DNA of 64,000 bases, taken from assembly GCA_035506135.1 (NCBI GenBank), contig DATJPY010000031.1, positions 135,263 to 199,262 of the forward strand. Direction: 5' to 3'. This document shows, one piece after another, positions 16,419-24,549 of this stretch (its first letter is position 1; every line of letters starts with the position of its first letter). The stretch is from DATJPY01 sp035506135. GTDB lineage: Bacteria; Myxococcota_A; UBA9160; PR03. Below the pieces are notes generated by a model, which saw only the letters and a program-made list of their open reading frames with translations, did no database searches and had not been told where the DNA came from. The position numbers and the translations under genes were made by a program.

Positions 16419-17327
16419 TCAGCGCGTGGCGTGCTCTTGGAGCGCCTCGCGCGCTTCCTGTCGCAGCAGCGGGTCTGCGTCGCGCTCCGAGACTGTGCGC
16501 ACCTTCGCCGCGACGTCGTCCGACCAGATCTGCCCCGCGACGCGCACGGCCCGGCGGCGCAGCTCGAGGTCCTCGCTCGCGAGGGCGCGATCGAGCGCGG
16601 CGCCGAGCTCGGGCGACGAGAAGAGCGCACCCCCGTGCAGGGCGACGTCCAGGATCAGCGGATCCGGCGCGTCGCCCGGCAGGCCGCGCAGCAGCGCGCT
16701 CGCGCCGGCGGGCTGCATCGAGGCGAGGCGCGCCGAGACGCGCCGCACCTCGATCGGGCGCTGTCCGTCGAGCGCGACGCGGGCGCGCTCCACGGCGGCC
16801 GCGTCGCCGAGCGGCGGGAGCTTCGAGCGCAGGTCGACGAGGGCCGTCGCGGCGGTCGCGCGCATCGCCTCGTCGCTCCCGTCGAGCCAGGAGAGGTAGA
16901 GCGCGAGGAGCTGCTGCGGGTCGCCGCGCGCCGCGACGAGCTTCGGCAGCTCCTCGCGCCAGGCGCGCGCACTCGCCGCGTCGCGCAGCACGATGACGTC
17001 CTTCGGGTCGTCGGCCAGCACGTACGGCGGCCGGGCGCCGCGCAGCAGGAACACCGCCGGCATGCCGACCGCGAGCGGAGGCGGCTTCGACGGCGCGCGC
17101 TTGATCTCGAAGCTCGGGCCGAGCGCGCCGGTCAGCACCTGCGCGTCGCCGACCTCGATGCGTCCATCGTGGATCGCGGTCACGGTGGCGATGGCGACGG
17201 CATCGGCCTGCGCGAGGCGCAGGTGGAAGGGCAGGGGCCCGACCGGCATCGGGTGCACCGACTGCGCCGAGGCGGCGCCCGCGCAGGCGATCCAGAGAGC
17301 CGCGAGGACGGCGCGGGAGGGGCGCAT
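16419..17327 (-). CDS. exported HEAT-repeat protein
   Basis: 302 residues starting with a signal peptide (MRPSRAVLAALWIACAGAASAQ, cut after AQ). The N-terminal third reads as a small beta domain (ADAVAIATVTAIHDGRIEV). The rest is alpha-helical with HEAT-like units ending in a clear repeat at about 240-300 (LASEDLELRRRAVRVAGQIW, then DADPLLRQEAREALQEHA). Such repeats are scaffolds for protein contact, probably periplasmic here. The ATG at 17327 is preferred because the longer open frame upstream overlaps the divergent methyltransferase gene. 55 bases separate the two starts. Confidence 0.7.
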   Translation of the reverse strand: MRPSRAVLAALWIACAGAASAQSVHPMPVGPLPFHLRLAQADAVAIATVTAIHDGRIEVGDAQVLTGALGPSFEIKRAPSKPPPLAVGMPAVFLLRGARPPYVLADDPKDVIVLRDAASARAWREELPKLVAARGDPQQLLALYLSWLDGSDEAMRATAATALVDLRSKLPPLGDAAAVERARVALDGQRPIEVRRVSARLASMQPAGASALLRGLPGDAPDPLILDVALHGGALFSSPELGAALDRALASEDLELRRRAVRVAGQIWSDDVAAKVRTVSERDADPLLRQEAREALQEHATR

Positions 17328-17382
17328 CGGCGGCGAGTATACGCGGGAGGGCCCGGCGACCCCTGGCGCTACATTCCCATCC

Positions 17383-18564
17383 ATGTCGGCTCCCACCGCC
17401 GCAGTCGGCGCGGCGCCCGTCGTGGAGCTGCGCGTCGACTCGATCGCCGCGGGCGGCGATGGCGTCGGGCGCGCTCCCGACGGGCGGGTGGTGTTCGTCC
17501 CGCTCACGGCTCCGGGCGACCGCGTGCGCGTGCGCCTGGTCGAGACGCGGGCGCGCTACGCGCGCGGCGAGGTGGAGGCGCTGCTCGAGCCCGGGCCCGC
17601 GCGCAGCGAGCCGCGCTGCGCCGTGTTCGGCGCGTGCGGCGGCTGCAGCTGGCAGCACCTGCGCTACGAGGCGCAGATCGACGCGAAGCGAGCGATTGCG
17701 CGCGAGGCGCTCCGCCGCATCGGCGGGCTGCGCGCGCTTCCCCCGATCGAGACCATCCCCTCGCCCGAGCCGTACGGCTATCGCAGCCGGGCGCGCGTGC
17801 TCGCGGCCGGGGGGCGGGTCGGCTACCGGCGCCGGCGCTCGCACGCCGTGTGCGCGGTGACGCAGTGTCCGCTGCTCGCTCCTGCGCTCGACCGAGCGCT
17901 CGGGGCGCTCGCGGCCCGGCCGCCCGCCGAGGACGGCGAGTGGGAGCTCGCTCTCGGCGAGGGCGATCGGGTGCGCTGCGCGCCGCTCGCCGCGGGCCAC
18001 GGCGCCGAGCCGATTCCGCTCCGGGTCGACGCCGATCGCATCGAGGTATCGGTCGGGGTCTTCGCCCAGGCGAACGCCGCCCTGCTCGACCCGCTGGCGC
18101 GCGCCGTGCTCGGTGCGGCGGGCTACGGAGAGGAGGCGCTCGAGCTGTTCGCGGGCGCCGGCTCCTTCACGCTCGGGCTCGCGCGCCGCTTCGCGCGCGT
18201 GACGGCCGTCGAGGCGGATCCGGCCGCGACCCGCGATCTGCTTCGCAACACCGCTGGCCGACACGTTCGCGTGATCGAGGCACGCGTCGAGGCGTGGCTC
18301 GAGCGCGGAGGCGCGGACGCGCTGGCGCCCGAGGCCATCGTGCTCGACCCACCGCGCGGCGGGCTCGGGCCCGGTGCCGCCGCCCGCCTCGCCGCGCTTC
18401 CGGCGCGGCGCACCGCGTACCTCTCGTGCGACCCCGCGACCCTGGCGCGCGACGTCGCGGTGCTCGCGGCGCGCGGCCACCGGCTCTCCCGGCTCTGGCT
18501 CTTCGACCTCTTCCCGCAGACGCCCCACGTCGAGGTGCTCGCGCTCCTCGAACGCGACGGCTAG
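17383..18564 (+). CDS. RNA (uracil-5-)methyltransferase, RlmD/RumA-TrmA family
   Basis: 393 residues; SAM-dependent methylation of a uracil in rRNA or tRNA. N-terminal TRAM domain (about 13-70), then an Fe-S cysteine set C79, C85, C88 (CAVFGACGGC) with a fourth Cys near 159 (AVTQC). The Rossmann methyltransferase domain has ELFAGAGSFTLGLARRF (SAM loop), DPPRGG, and the catalytic-Cys motif SCDPATLARD. The order and the cluster match RlmC/RlmD-type enzymes, slightly short for the family (about 430). The ATG at 17383 is the first in-frame start outside the divergent gene. The TOPRIM-like gene follows closely. Confidence 0.9.
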   Translation: MSAPTAAVGAAPVVELRVDSIAAGGDGVGRAPDGRVVFVPLTAPGDRVRVRLVETRARYARGEVEALLEPGPARSEPRCAVFGACGGCSWQHLRYEAQIDAKRAIAREALRRIGGLRALPPIETIPSPEPYGYRSRARVLAAGGRVGYRRRRSHAVCAVTQCPLLAPALDRALGALAARPPAEDGEWELALGEGDRVRCAPLAAGHGAEPIPLRVDADRIEVSVGVFAQANAALLDPLARAVLGAAGYGEEALELFAGAGSFTLGLARRFARVTAVEADPAATRDLLRNTAGRHVRVIEARVEAWLERGGADALAPEAIVLDPPRGGLGPGAAARLAALPARRTAYLSCDPATLARDVAVLAARGHRLSRLWLFDLFPQTPHVEVLALLERDG

Positions 18565-18643
18565 AGTGGACGGCGCAGAACGCGCCTCCCGAGCGGCTCG
18601 AATCGCGACGCGCTGCGGACCTCCGGCGGCCGAGGCTCACGAC

Positions 18644-19273
18644 GTGTCCCCCATCAACGGCAAGCCGAGCTTCGTGCTCTACGTCGAGGGCCCGCGCGAC
18701 CGGGGCGTGCTCGAGGCCTGGGCGCGGGCGTTCTCGCCGCCACTCGCGCGCGCGCTGCCGTCGATCACGGTGATCCTCGGCGGGCGCCAGCCCGCGCGCG
18801 CCGCGGGCGACTTCCGCGAGCGGCGCGAGCGCGGGGGCGCGACTGCCGCGCTGTGCGTGCTCGACCGCGACGGCCGCGCCGACGCGCCGCCGCCCGCTCC
18901 CGAGGAGCCCGGGCTCGAGTTCTTCACCTGGGGCCGGCGCCACATCGAGAGCTATCTGCTGGTGCCCGACGCGATCCGCCGCAGCCTGCGGCTGGCCGCC
19001 GACGACTCGCGCATCGAGCGCTTCTTCCGCAGCGAGCTGCCCGCGCCGGACGACGAGCCGGCGCTGCGCGAGCTCGCGGCGAAGCCGCTCTTCGCCGCCC
19101 ACGGCGGGCTCGAGCGGCTGCTCGGCCGGCGCGTGTCGCCGGGACAGGTCGCGCGCGCGATGCGGTCCGGAGAGCTCCACGGCGAGGTGCGGGATCTGCT
19201 CGCACGCCTGTGCGCGGGGCTCGGCATCCGCGAGGCCGCCACCGTCGTGCGACGGCCGCTGCGCATCCCGTAG
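18644..19273 (+). CDS. TOPRIM / DUF4435-like protein of unknown function
   Basis: 209 residues from a GTG. It shows a TOPRIM-like pattern: VLYVEGPRDRGVLEAW (catalytic-type E15, with D19), CVLDRDGRAD (D74 and D76), and GRRHIESYLLVPDAI (98-111). In DUF4435 and OLD-like nucleases the same order, E...DxD...(D/H)IE-SYL, marks a metal-dependent nuclease or phosphotransfer fold. No ATPase domain is fused or adjacent, so it is not a complete OLD or defence system. Alternative GTG at 18566. It lies between an RNA methyltransferase and an alcohol dehydrogenase on the same strand. Function unassigned; an RNA- or DNA-processing role is a guess. Confidence 0.6.
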   Translation: MSPINGKPSFVLYVEGPRDRGVLEAWARAFSPPLARALPSITVILGGRQPARAAGDFRERRERGGATAALCVLDRDGRADAPPPAPEEPGLEFFTWGRRHIESYLLVPDAIRRSLRLAADDSRIERFFRSELPAPDDEPALRELAAKPLFAAHGGLERLLGRRVSPGQVARAMRSGELHGEVRDLLARLCAGLGIREAATVVRRPLRIP

Positions 19274-19280
19274 CCGCCCG

Positions 19281-20291
19281 ATGCGCGCGATGCGTCTCGG
19301 CCGACCCGCCCCGGTGGAGTCGATGCCGCTCGAGAGGGTCGAGCGCGCGGCGCCCGAGCCCGGACCGGACGAGGTGCTCGTACGCGTCGAGGTCTGCGGC
19401 GTCTGCCGCACCGACCTGCACGTCGTCGAGGGCGAGCTCGCGCCGCAGCGCGCCGAGGTCGTGCCGGGCCACCAGGTGGTCGGCCGGGTCGAGCGCTGCG
19501 GCGCGGACGTGCGCGATGTCCGCGTCGGCGATCGGGTCGGCATCGCCTGGCTGCAGCGCGCGTGCGGCGTCTGCCGCTTCTGCGCGCGCGGCGACGAGAA
19601 CCTGTGCCTCGCGCCGCGCTTCACCGGCTGGCATGTCGACGGCGGCTACGCCGAGCTCGCGGTGGCGCCGGCCGCCTTCGTGTACCCGATCCCCGAGGCG
19701 CTTCCCGCGCGCGAGGCCGCACCGCTCCTGTGCGCCGGAATCATCGGCTACCGCGCCTTCCAGCGCGCGCGCGTGGCGCGCGGCGGCCGCCTCGGGATCT
19801 GGGGCTTCGGCGGGTCGGCGCACATCGTGATCCAGCTCGCGCGGCACGCCGGCTGCGAGGTCTACGTGTTCTCGCGCGCCGCGCTCCACGGAGAGCTGGC
19901 GCGCGACCTCGGTGCCCGCTGGGTCGGCGGCAGCGACGATCCGCCGCCGGTCGCGCTCGACGGCGCGATCCTGTTCGCGCCCGCCGGTCCGCTGGTTCCG
20001 GTCGCCCTCGCGCGCCTCGACCGCGGCGCCACGCTCGCGATCGCGGGCATCCACCTGTCCGAGATCCCGCCGCTCGACTACGAGCGGCACCTGTTCGAGG
20101 AGCGCACGCTCACCTCGGTGACCGCCAACACGCGCGCCGACGGCCGAGCCCTCCTGCGCCTGGCTGCCGAGATCCCGATTCGCACCCACTCGCGCGTGTA
20201 TCCTCTCGAGGCCGCGAACCAGGCGCTGATCGACCTGAAGGGCGATCGCGTGCGCGGCGCCGCCGTGCTCGAGGTGGAGCGGTCCGCATGA
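19281..20291 (+). CDS. zinc-dependent alcohol dehydrogenase
   Basis: 336-residue medium-chain dehydrogenase. Catalytic-zinc ligands C39/C42 (VCGVCRTD) and H64 (GHQVVG, where most relatives have GHE); structural-zinc cysteines C95, C98, C101 and C109 (CGVCRFCARGDENLC). The NAD(P)-binding loop is GIWGFGGSAH, a normal GxGxxG variant. Resembles the AdhA/AdhP-type aldehyde/alcohol dehydrogenases with GHQVVG. The second Met (19290) is an alternative start. Its stop overlaps the next gene by 4 bases (ATGA), coupling it to the acetyltransferase. Confidence 0.88.
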   Translation: MRAMRLGRPAPVESMPLERVERAAPEPGPDEVLVRVEVCGVCRTDLHVVEGELAPQRAEVVPGHQVVGRVERCGADVRDVRVGDRVGIAWLQRACGVCRFCARGDENLCLAPRFTGWHVDGGYAELAVAPAAFVYPIPEALPAREAAPLLCAGIIGYRAFQRARVARGGRLGIWGFGGSAHIVIQLARHAGCEVYVFSRAALHGELARDLGARWVGGSDDPPPVALDGAILFAPAGPLVPVALARLDRGATLAIAGIHLSEIPPLDYERHLFEERTLTSVTANTRADGRALLRLAAEIPIRTHSRVYPLEAANQALIDLKGDRVRGAAVLEVERSA

Positions 20292-20806
20292 ACCATCGCG
20301 TCGTGCTGCGCAAGCCGGTCTGGCGGGATCGCCACGAGTTCCTGGGGTTGGTGCGCGCCAGCCGCGCCTTCCACCGCGGCTGGGTGGCGCCCGCGTCGTC
20401 GTCGGTCGCGTACGCCGCCTCGCTCCAGCGCCAGCGGCGCGGGACGCACCTCGGCTTCCTCGCCCGCCGCGTCGAGGACGGCGCGCTGATCGGCGTGGTG
20501 AGCCTCAACGAGATCGTGCGGGGCACGTATCAGGGCGCCTACCTCGGCTACTACGCCGACGCCCGCTTCGCGGGGCGGGGCTACATGCGCGAGGCCGTGG
20601 CGCTGGCGCTGGAGCGGGCCTTCGGTCCCCTGCGCCTGCACCGCGTCGAGGCCAACATCCAGCCCGCGAACCAGCGCTCGATCGCGCTGGTCCGGAGCCT
20701 CGGCTTCCGCCGCGAAGGCTTCTCGCCGCGCTACTTGAAGATCGGCGGACGCTGGCGCGATCACGAGCGCTGGGCCCTGCTGCGCGAGGACTGGTCACCG
20801 CGTTAG
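20288..20806 (+). CDS. GNAT acetyltransferase, RimJ/RimL type
   Basis: 172 residues. Acetyl-CoA-dependent N-acetyltransferase; RimJ-type members modify protein N-termini or small amines. Seen: LGYYADARFAGRGYMREAVALAL (acetyl-CoA pyrophosphate loop, R/QxxGxG/A variant) at about 78-100, then LHRVEANIQPANQRSIALVRSLGFRREG (about 118-145), highly typical of RimJ, and a C-terminal DHERWALLREDW. Translationally coupled to the alcohol dehydrogenase. Followed by a symmetric hairpin shared with the convergent gene. Confidence 0.88.
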   Translation: MNHRVVLRKPVWRDRHEFLGLVRASRAFHRGWVAPASSSVAYAASLQRQRRGTHLGFLARRVEDGALIGVVSLNEIVRGTYQGAYLGYYADARFAGRGYMREAVALALERAFGPLRLHRVEANIQPANQRSIALVRSLGFRREGFSPRYLKIGGRWRDHERWALLREDWSPR

Positions 20807-20809
20807 GAG

Positions 20810-20832
20810 GCCGCCGAGCGAAGCTCGGCGGC
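20810..20832. terminator. bidirectional hairpin between convergent genes
   Basis: GCCGCCGAGC (20810-20819) and GCTCGGCGGC (20823-20832) form a perfect 10-bp stem with a GAA loop. It sits exactly between the stops of the acetyltransferase (20806) and the convergent hypothetical gene (20832). No T-run follows on either side, so it is terminator-like by position and stem strength only. Confidence 0.5.
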
Positions 20833-21494
20833 TAGCGCGGTGCGTCGCCGGCGGGCGCGACCGGGCTCTCGACGGCGAACACCGCGATCCGCGTCGCGCC
20901 GCCGTGCTTGAAGCGGATCGAGATCTTGGTGCGCACCTCGACGCGGGTCGCCTCGGGCGGCAGCCGCGGGTCGGAGCCGGGCGCGATCGACTCCTGCGCT
21001 GCGTACACCCACGACGAGCGCTGCCGCTCGGCCGCGTGCGGCGGGCCGAGCACCTCCTTGACCTCTCCGAGCGGCTGGCCCACGTGGAGCCCGACACCAT
21101 TGCTGGTCGCGGCGTTCAGCCGGAACAGCGGCTTGCAGTCGTTGGCGTTGAGGAGGTCGAGCGGAGGCGTCTTCATCGAGTACATCGTGTAGCCCCAGCC
21201 GGTGGTGGTCTCCTCGAAGACGACGAAGGTCTGGTCGGATCCGACGTAGCAGATCGAGCGCGGCGCATCGCGGCGCATGACGACGGTCGCTTCGCCGAGC
21301 TTCGCCATCACGGGATCGAGCCCGGCGCGACCCATCGTCACGCCCAGGATCGAGAAGAGGCGCGGATCCGGCGGCGGGTGCGCGGCCGCCGGCGGCGTCC
21401 CGCCGCCCGATTCCGAGCCCTGGCCCGACGCGCTGGCGCCTCGTGCGGGTGCGATCAGCGCGCAGAGCAGCAGCATCGCTGCCCCGAGCTTCAC
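20832..21494 (-). CDS. exported hypothetical protein with BamE/SmpA-like features
   Basis: 220 residues with a signal peptide (about 1-20, LLLCALIAPARGASA). Two similar segments, ILGVTMGRAGLDPVMAKLGEA and GVGLHVGQPLGEVKEVLGPP, resemble the GMs-x-x-V-x-x-x-LGxP helix of SmpA/BamE-like lipid or envelope proteins. Between them lie a conserved-looking Cys pair (C82, C118 by count) and short beta-strands. No lipobox, so periplasmic rather than lipid-anchored. Not assigned to a named family; the BamE resemblance is a pattern match only. Confidence 0.6.
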   Translation of the reverse strand: MKLGAAMLLLCALIAPARGASASGQGSESGGGTPPAAAHPPPDPRLFSILGVTMGRAGLDPVMAKLGEATVVMRRDAPRSICYVGSDQTFVVFEETTTGWGYTMYSMKTPPLDLLNANDCKPLFRLNAATSNGVGLHVGQPLGEVKEVLGPPHAAERQRSSWVYAAQESIAPGSDPRLPPEATRVEVRTKISIRFKHGGATRIAVFAVESPVAPAGDAPR

Positions 21495-21573
21495 CCTCGT
21501 TCCCCCTCCGCAGACGCGAGCGATGCCGACCCCGAGAGCGCGTGGTAGCCTAGCGGCCCGATCGACGGGCGGC

Positions 21574-21601
21574 CCTTCAGACCGCCGCCTTCAGACCGCC
21601 G
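21574..21601 (+). repeat. perfect 14-base tandem duplication
   Basis: CCTTCAGACCGCCG occurs twice head-to-tail (21574-21587 and 21588-21601), immediately before the ribosome site of the first HupE-like gene. Paired direct repeats at such a spot can be operator half-sites, or a simple duplication. Confidence 0.75.
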
Positions 21602-21613
21602 GAGTGGCTCAGC

Positions 21614-22255
21614 TTGCATCGGCTCTCGCTCGATCGCGGCCGGCTCGATCGCGGCCGCCGCGCCGCGCCGCTCCTCGCGGTGCAGGTCGCGGTGGCGATC
21701 GCCCCTGCGCTCGAGGCGTCTGCGCACGTCGGCCAGGGCGACGCGGGGAGCGGCTTCTCGGCGGGCTTCCTGCATCCACTGAGCGGCCTCGACCACCTGC
21801 TCGCGATGCTCGCGGTCGGGATGTGGGGCGCGCAGCTCGGCATGCCGGCGCTCTGGGTGCTGCCGGTCGCGTTTCCGCTGGTGATGGCGCTCGGCGGCGT
21901 CGCGGGGATCCTCGGTGTCCCGCTCCCGGGCGCAGAGCCCGCGATCGTGCTCTCCGTCGTCCTGCTCGGCAGCGCGATCGCACTCGGCCGGCGTCCGCCG
22001 GTATGGGTCGCCGCCGCGCTCGTCTCCTTCTTCGCGATCTTCCACGGCTACGCGCACGGCCGCGAGCTCCCCGCGCAGGCGAGCGCGCTCCCCTTCTGCG
22101 CGGGCTTCGTCCTCGCGACCGGCGCGATCCACCTCTCCGGGATCGGGGTCGGCTTCGTGACGAAGCTCCCGCACGGCGAGGCGGCGCTGCGCGCGGGCGG
22201 CGCCGCGATAGGCCTCGCGGGCCTCCTCCTCGCATGGCAGCTCTCGGCCGGCTGA
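21614..22255 (+). CDS. HupE/UreJ-like membrane protein
   Basis: 213 residues with about six membrane segments. The HupE/UreJ signature is clear: GFLHPLSGLDHLLAMLAVGMW (52-72) and the later HGYAHG pair of histidines. These residues are thought to bind Ni or Co during uptake in HupE/UreJ transporters. The N-terminus carries a signal-like hydrophobic run ending ASA before H38. The start is uncertain: TTG at 21614 has GGAG nine bases upstream, while GTG codons near residues 23-26 are alternatives. No urease or hydrogenase genes lie in the window. Its 3' end overlaps the next gene by 22 bases. Confidence 0.8.
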   Translation: MHRLSLDRGRLDRGRRAAPLLAVQVAVAIAPALEASAHVGQGDAGSGFSAGFLHPLSGLDHLLAMLAVGMWGAQLGMPALWVLPVAFPLVMALGGVAGILGVPLPGAEPAIVLSVVLLGSAIALGRRPPVWVAAALVSFFAIFHGYAHGRELPAQASALPFCAGFVLATGAIHLSGIGVGFVTKLPHGEAALRAGGAAIGLAGLLLAWQLSAG

Positions 22256-22839
22256 TCGCGACGGCGCTCGCGCTCTCGCTCGTCGCCACACCGGCACAGG
22301 CGCACGGCAACTTCAACGGCGGCGACTTCTACGCCGGCCTGCTCCAGCCGATCTACCACCCCGAGTCGCTGCTGGCCGCGCTCGCGCTCGTCCTCTGGTC
22401 GACGCAGCAGACGGCGCGCGCGGGCTTCCTCGCCTGCGCGGGCTTCACGGTCGCCGTCGCTCTCGGCAGCGCGATGGCCCTGCTCGGCCAGCGGCTTCCG
22501 GGCGCGGAGTGGGGTACGCGCGCTGCGATGCTGGTGTTCGGGCCGATGGCCGCCGCGCAGCTCCGGCTCCCCGCATTCGCGGCCGCCGGGCTCGCCGCGC
22601 TGGCGGGGCTCGCGATCGGCGCCGCGGCGACTGCGCCCGAGGCCGCGCAGATCACGCGCCCCGTCCTCTGGACGCTCGGCCTGGGAGCGGGTGTGGCGCT
22701 CCTCGGTGTCTACGCAAACCAGGTCGTCTGGCGCTTCCAGGCCTTCTGGATGCAGGTCGCGGTGCGCATCGTCGGAAGCTGGATCAGCGCGATCGGACTC
22801 CTGGTGAGCGTGCTCGCGGCGAAGCGTCCTCCGCCGTAG
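22234..22839 (+). CDS. second HupE/UreJ-like membrane protein
   Basis: 201 residues, signal peptide (ALALSLVATPAQAHG) then about five membrane helices. The segment GLLQPIYHPESLLAALALVLW aligns by eye with the metal-binding segment of the upstream HupE-like protein but keeps only one of its His residues (H in YHPES) and lacks the Asp. Mature N-terminus begins with His, as in periplasmic metal-binding ends. The overlap of 22 bases with the upstream gene indicates co-translation. Probably a partner subunit for metal uptake; this is inferred from pairing and similarity. Confidence 0.72.
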   Translation: MAALGRLIATALALSLVATPAQAHGNFNGGDFYAGLLQPIYHPESLLAALALVLWSTQQTARAGFLACAGFTVAVALGSAMALLGQRLPGAEWGTRAAMLVFGPMAAAQLRLPAFAAAGLAALAGLAIGAAATAPEAAQITRPVLWTLGLGAGVALLGVYANQVVWRFQAFWMQVAVRIVGSWISAIGLLVSVLAAKRPPP

Positions 22840-22885
22840 ACGAGGAGGCCGCCGGCGATCGAGCCGACCGCCGCGGGTGCGCTCC

Positions 22886-24445
22886 TCAGGGCCGCATCCC
22901 CCGGGCCTTGGGCCCGAGCGCGCTCGGCAGGAGCTCGTAGGCGCGCCGCACCCACTCGACGAGCAGCGGCCTCGTGTCGCGCGGGTCGATGATCTCCTCG
23001 ATGCCGAACGCCTCGGCCGTGAGCAGCGGCGAGCGCAGCCCGGCGAGCTGCGCCTCGAGCTCCGCGCGCAGCTTGTCGGGATCCGGCGCCGCCTCGATGC
23101 GCCGGCGGTAGGCGGCCTCGACCCCGCCCTCGATCGGCAGCGAGCCCCACTCGCCCGAGGGCCAGGCGTAGCGGAGGTTCAGCCCGTGGTGTCGGCCGTG
23201 ACCCGCGCCGGCGACGCCGAACACGCGCCGCACGATCACCGAGCACCACGGCACGCTCGCCTGGTAGACCGCAGCGAGCGCGCGCACGCCGGCGCGGATG
23301 GTGCCGCGCCGCTCGGCCTCGACGCCGATCTCGAAGCCCGGGTTGTCGACGAAGCTCACGACCGGCAGGTGGAAGGTGTCGCAGAGGTCGACGAAGCGCG
23401 CCCACTTCTCCGCGGCGTCCGCATCGACGGCGGCCGCGCGCTGGCGCGGGTCGTTGGCGAGGACGCCGACCGGGACGCCGTCGAGGCGCGCGAGCGCGGT
23501 GAGGAGCGGCCGCCCGAAGTATCGCCCGATCTCGAACACCGAGCCGCGGTCGAGCACGAGCTCGAGGAGCCGGCGCACGTCGTGGGGCTTGCGGCGGTCG
23601 CGCGGCACGAGCGAGAGCAGCTCCTCCTCGCGGCGCGCCGGGTCGTCGCTCGCCGGTGCGCGCGGTGGCATCTCCCAGACCGAGGTGGGGAGATACGAGA
23701 GGAAGCGCCGCATCTGTGCGAACGCCTCGTCCTCGCTGGCAGCCTCGTTGTCGACCGCGCCGCTGCCGCGCGCGTGGATCGCGGCGCCGCCCAGCTCCTC
23801 CTTGGTCACCTCGCGCCCGAAGGCGCGGCGCACCACCGGCGGGCCCGCGACGAAGACCTGGCTCGTGCCGCGCACCATCACCGAGAAGTGGGACGCGGCG
23901 ACGCGCGCGGCGCCGAGCCCGGCGACGGGGCCGAGCGCGGCGGCGACCACGGGCACGCTCGAGAGCAGCTCGACCGACACCTCCCAGTCCGGGATCGCCG
24001 GCACGTAGGAGCGACGCAGCGTTGCGTTGGTCTTGACCGAGCCGCCGCCGCCGGTGCCGTCGACCAGGCGCACCAGGGGGAGCCGCAGCTCGCGCGCGGC
24101 CCGCTCCGCCCAGCCCATCTTGTTGCCGATCGCGCCATCGGCCGCGCCGCCGCGCACCGTGAAGTCGTCGCCGCCGACCACGACGGGGCGACCCTCGATG
24201 CGGCCGCGCCCGCACACGAAGTTCGACGGCGTGAAGGCGCGGAGCTGCCCCTCTCCGCCGTACTCGGCGCGGCCCGCGAGCACGCCGGTCTCGTGGAACG
24301 AGCGCGGGTCCAGCAGACGCTCGATGCGCTCGCGCACGGTGAGGCGGCCGGCCTCTCTCGCGCGCGCAACGCGCTCGGGCCCGCCCATCTGCCGGGCGAG
24401 CTCCGCGCGCGCGGCGATCTCCTCGAGCTCCGGCTTCCAGCTCAT
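22886..24445 (-). CDS. acyl-CoA carboxylase carboxyltransferase (beta) subunit
   Basis: 519 residues with the crotonase-like carboxyltransferase fold of propionyl-/methylcrotonyl-CoA carboxylase beta subunits. Motifs: GGDDFTVRGGAADGAIGNKM and the biotin-side GTGGGGSVK in the N-half, FVDNPGFEIGVEAERRGTIRAG in the C-half. It transfers CO2 from biotin to an acyl-CoA. The biotin carboxylase/BCCP alpha subunit is not in the window, so the partner must be elsewhere. Length is typical (510-540). Single minus-strand gene, divergent from the PEP-CTERM gene. Confidence 0.9.
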   Translation of the reverse strand: MSWKPELEEIAARAELARQMGGPERVARAREAGRLTVRERIERLLDPRSFHETGVLAGRAEYGGEGQLRAFTPSNFVCGRGRIEGRPVVVGGDDFTVRGGAADGAIGNKMGWAERAARELRLPLVRLVDGTGGGGSVKTNATLRRSYVPAIPDWEVSVELLSSVPVVAAALGPVAGLGAARVAASHFSVMVRGTSQVFVAGPPVVRRAFGREVTKEELGGAAIHARGSGAVDNEAASEDEAFAQMRRFLSYLPTSVWEMPPRAPASDDPARREEELLSLVPRDRRKPHDVRRLLELVLDRGSVFEIGRYFGRPLLTALARLDGVPVGVLANDPRQRAAAVDADAAEKWARFVDLCDTFHLPVVSFVDNPGFEIGVEAERRGTIRAGVRALAAVYQASVPWCSVIVRRVFGVAGAGHGRHHGLNLRYAWPSGEWGSLPIEGGVEAAYRRRIEAAPDPDKLRAELEAQLAGLRSPLLTAEAFGIEEIIDPRDTRPLLVEWVRRAYELLPSALGPKARGMRP

Positions 24446-24549
24446 GGTGCTGCGGGCTTCACGCTCATCGCGAGCGGCAGCTTAGCTCCACGGTCCCGCA
24501 ACTGGAGTCGGTCGATGGCCGGCCGATACGTAGGCAGGGAGACCCCTTC

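Noticed and set aside
18644..19273. Anti-phage defence island around the TOPRIM-like gene
   Set aside because: No ATPase, helicase, restriction, CRISPR or mobile element nearby; flanks are housekeeping genes.
21614..22839. Urease or hydrogenase locus
   Set aside because: HupE/UreJ-like proteins alone do not show this; no structural or accessory genes of either enzyme are present.
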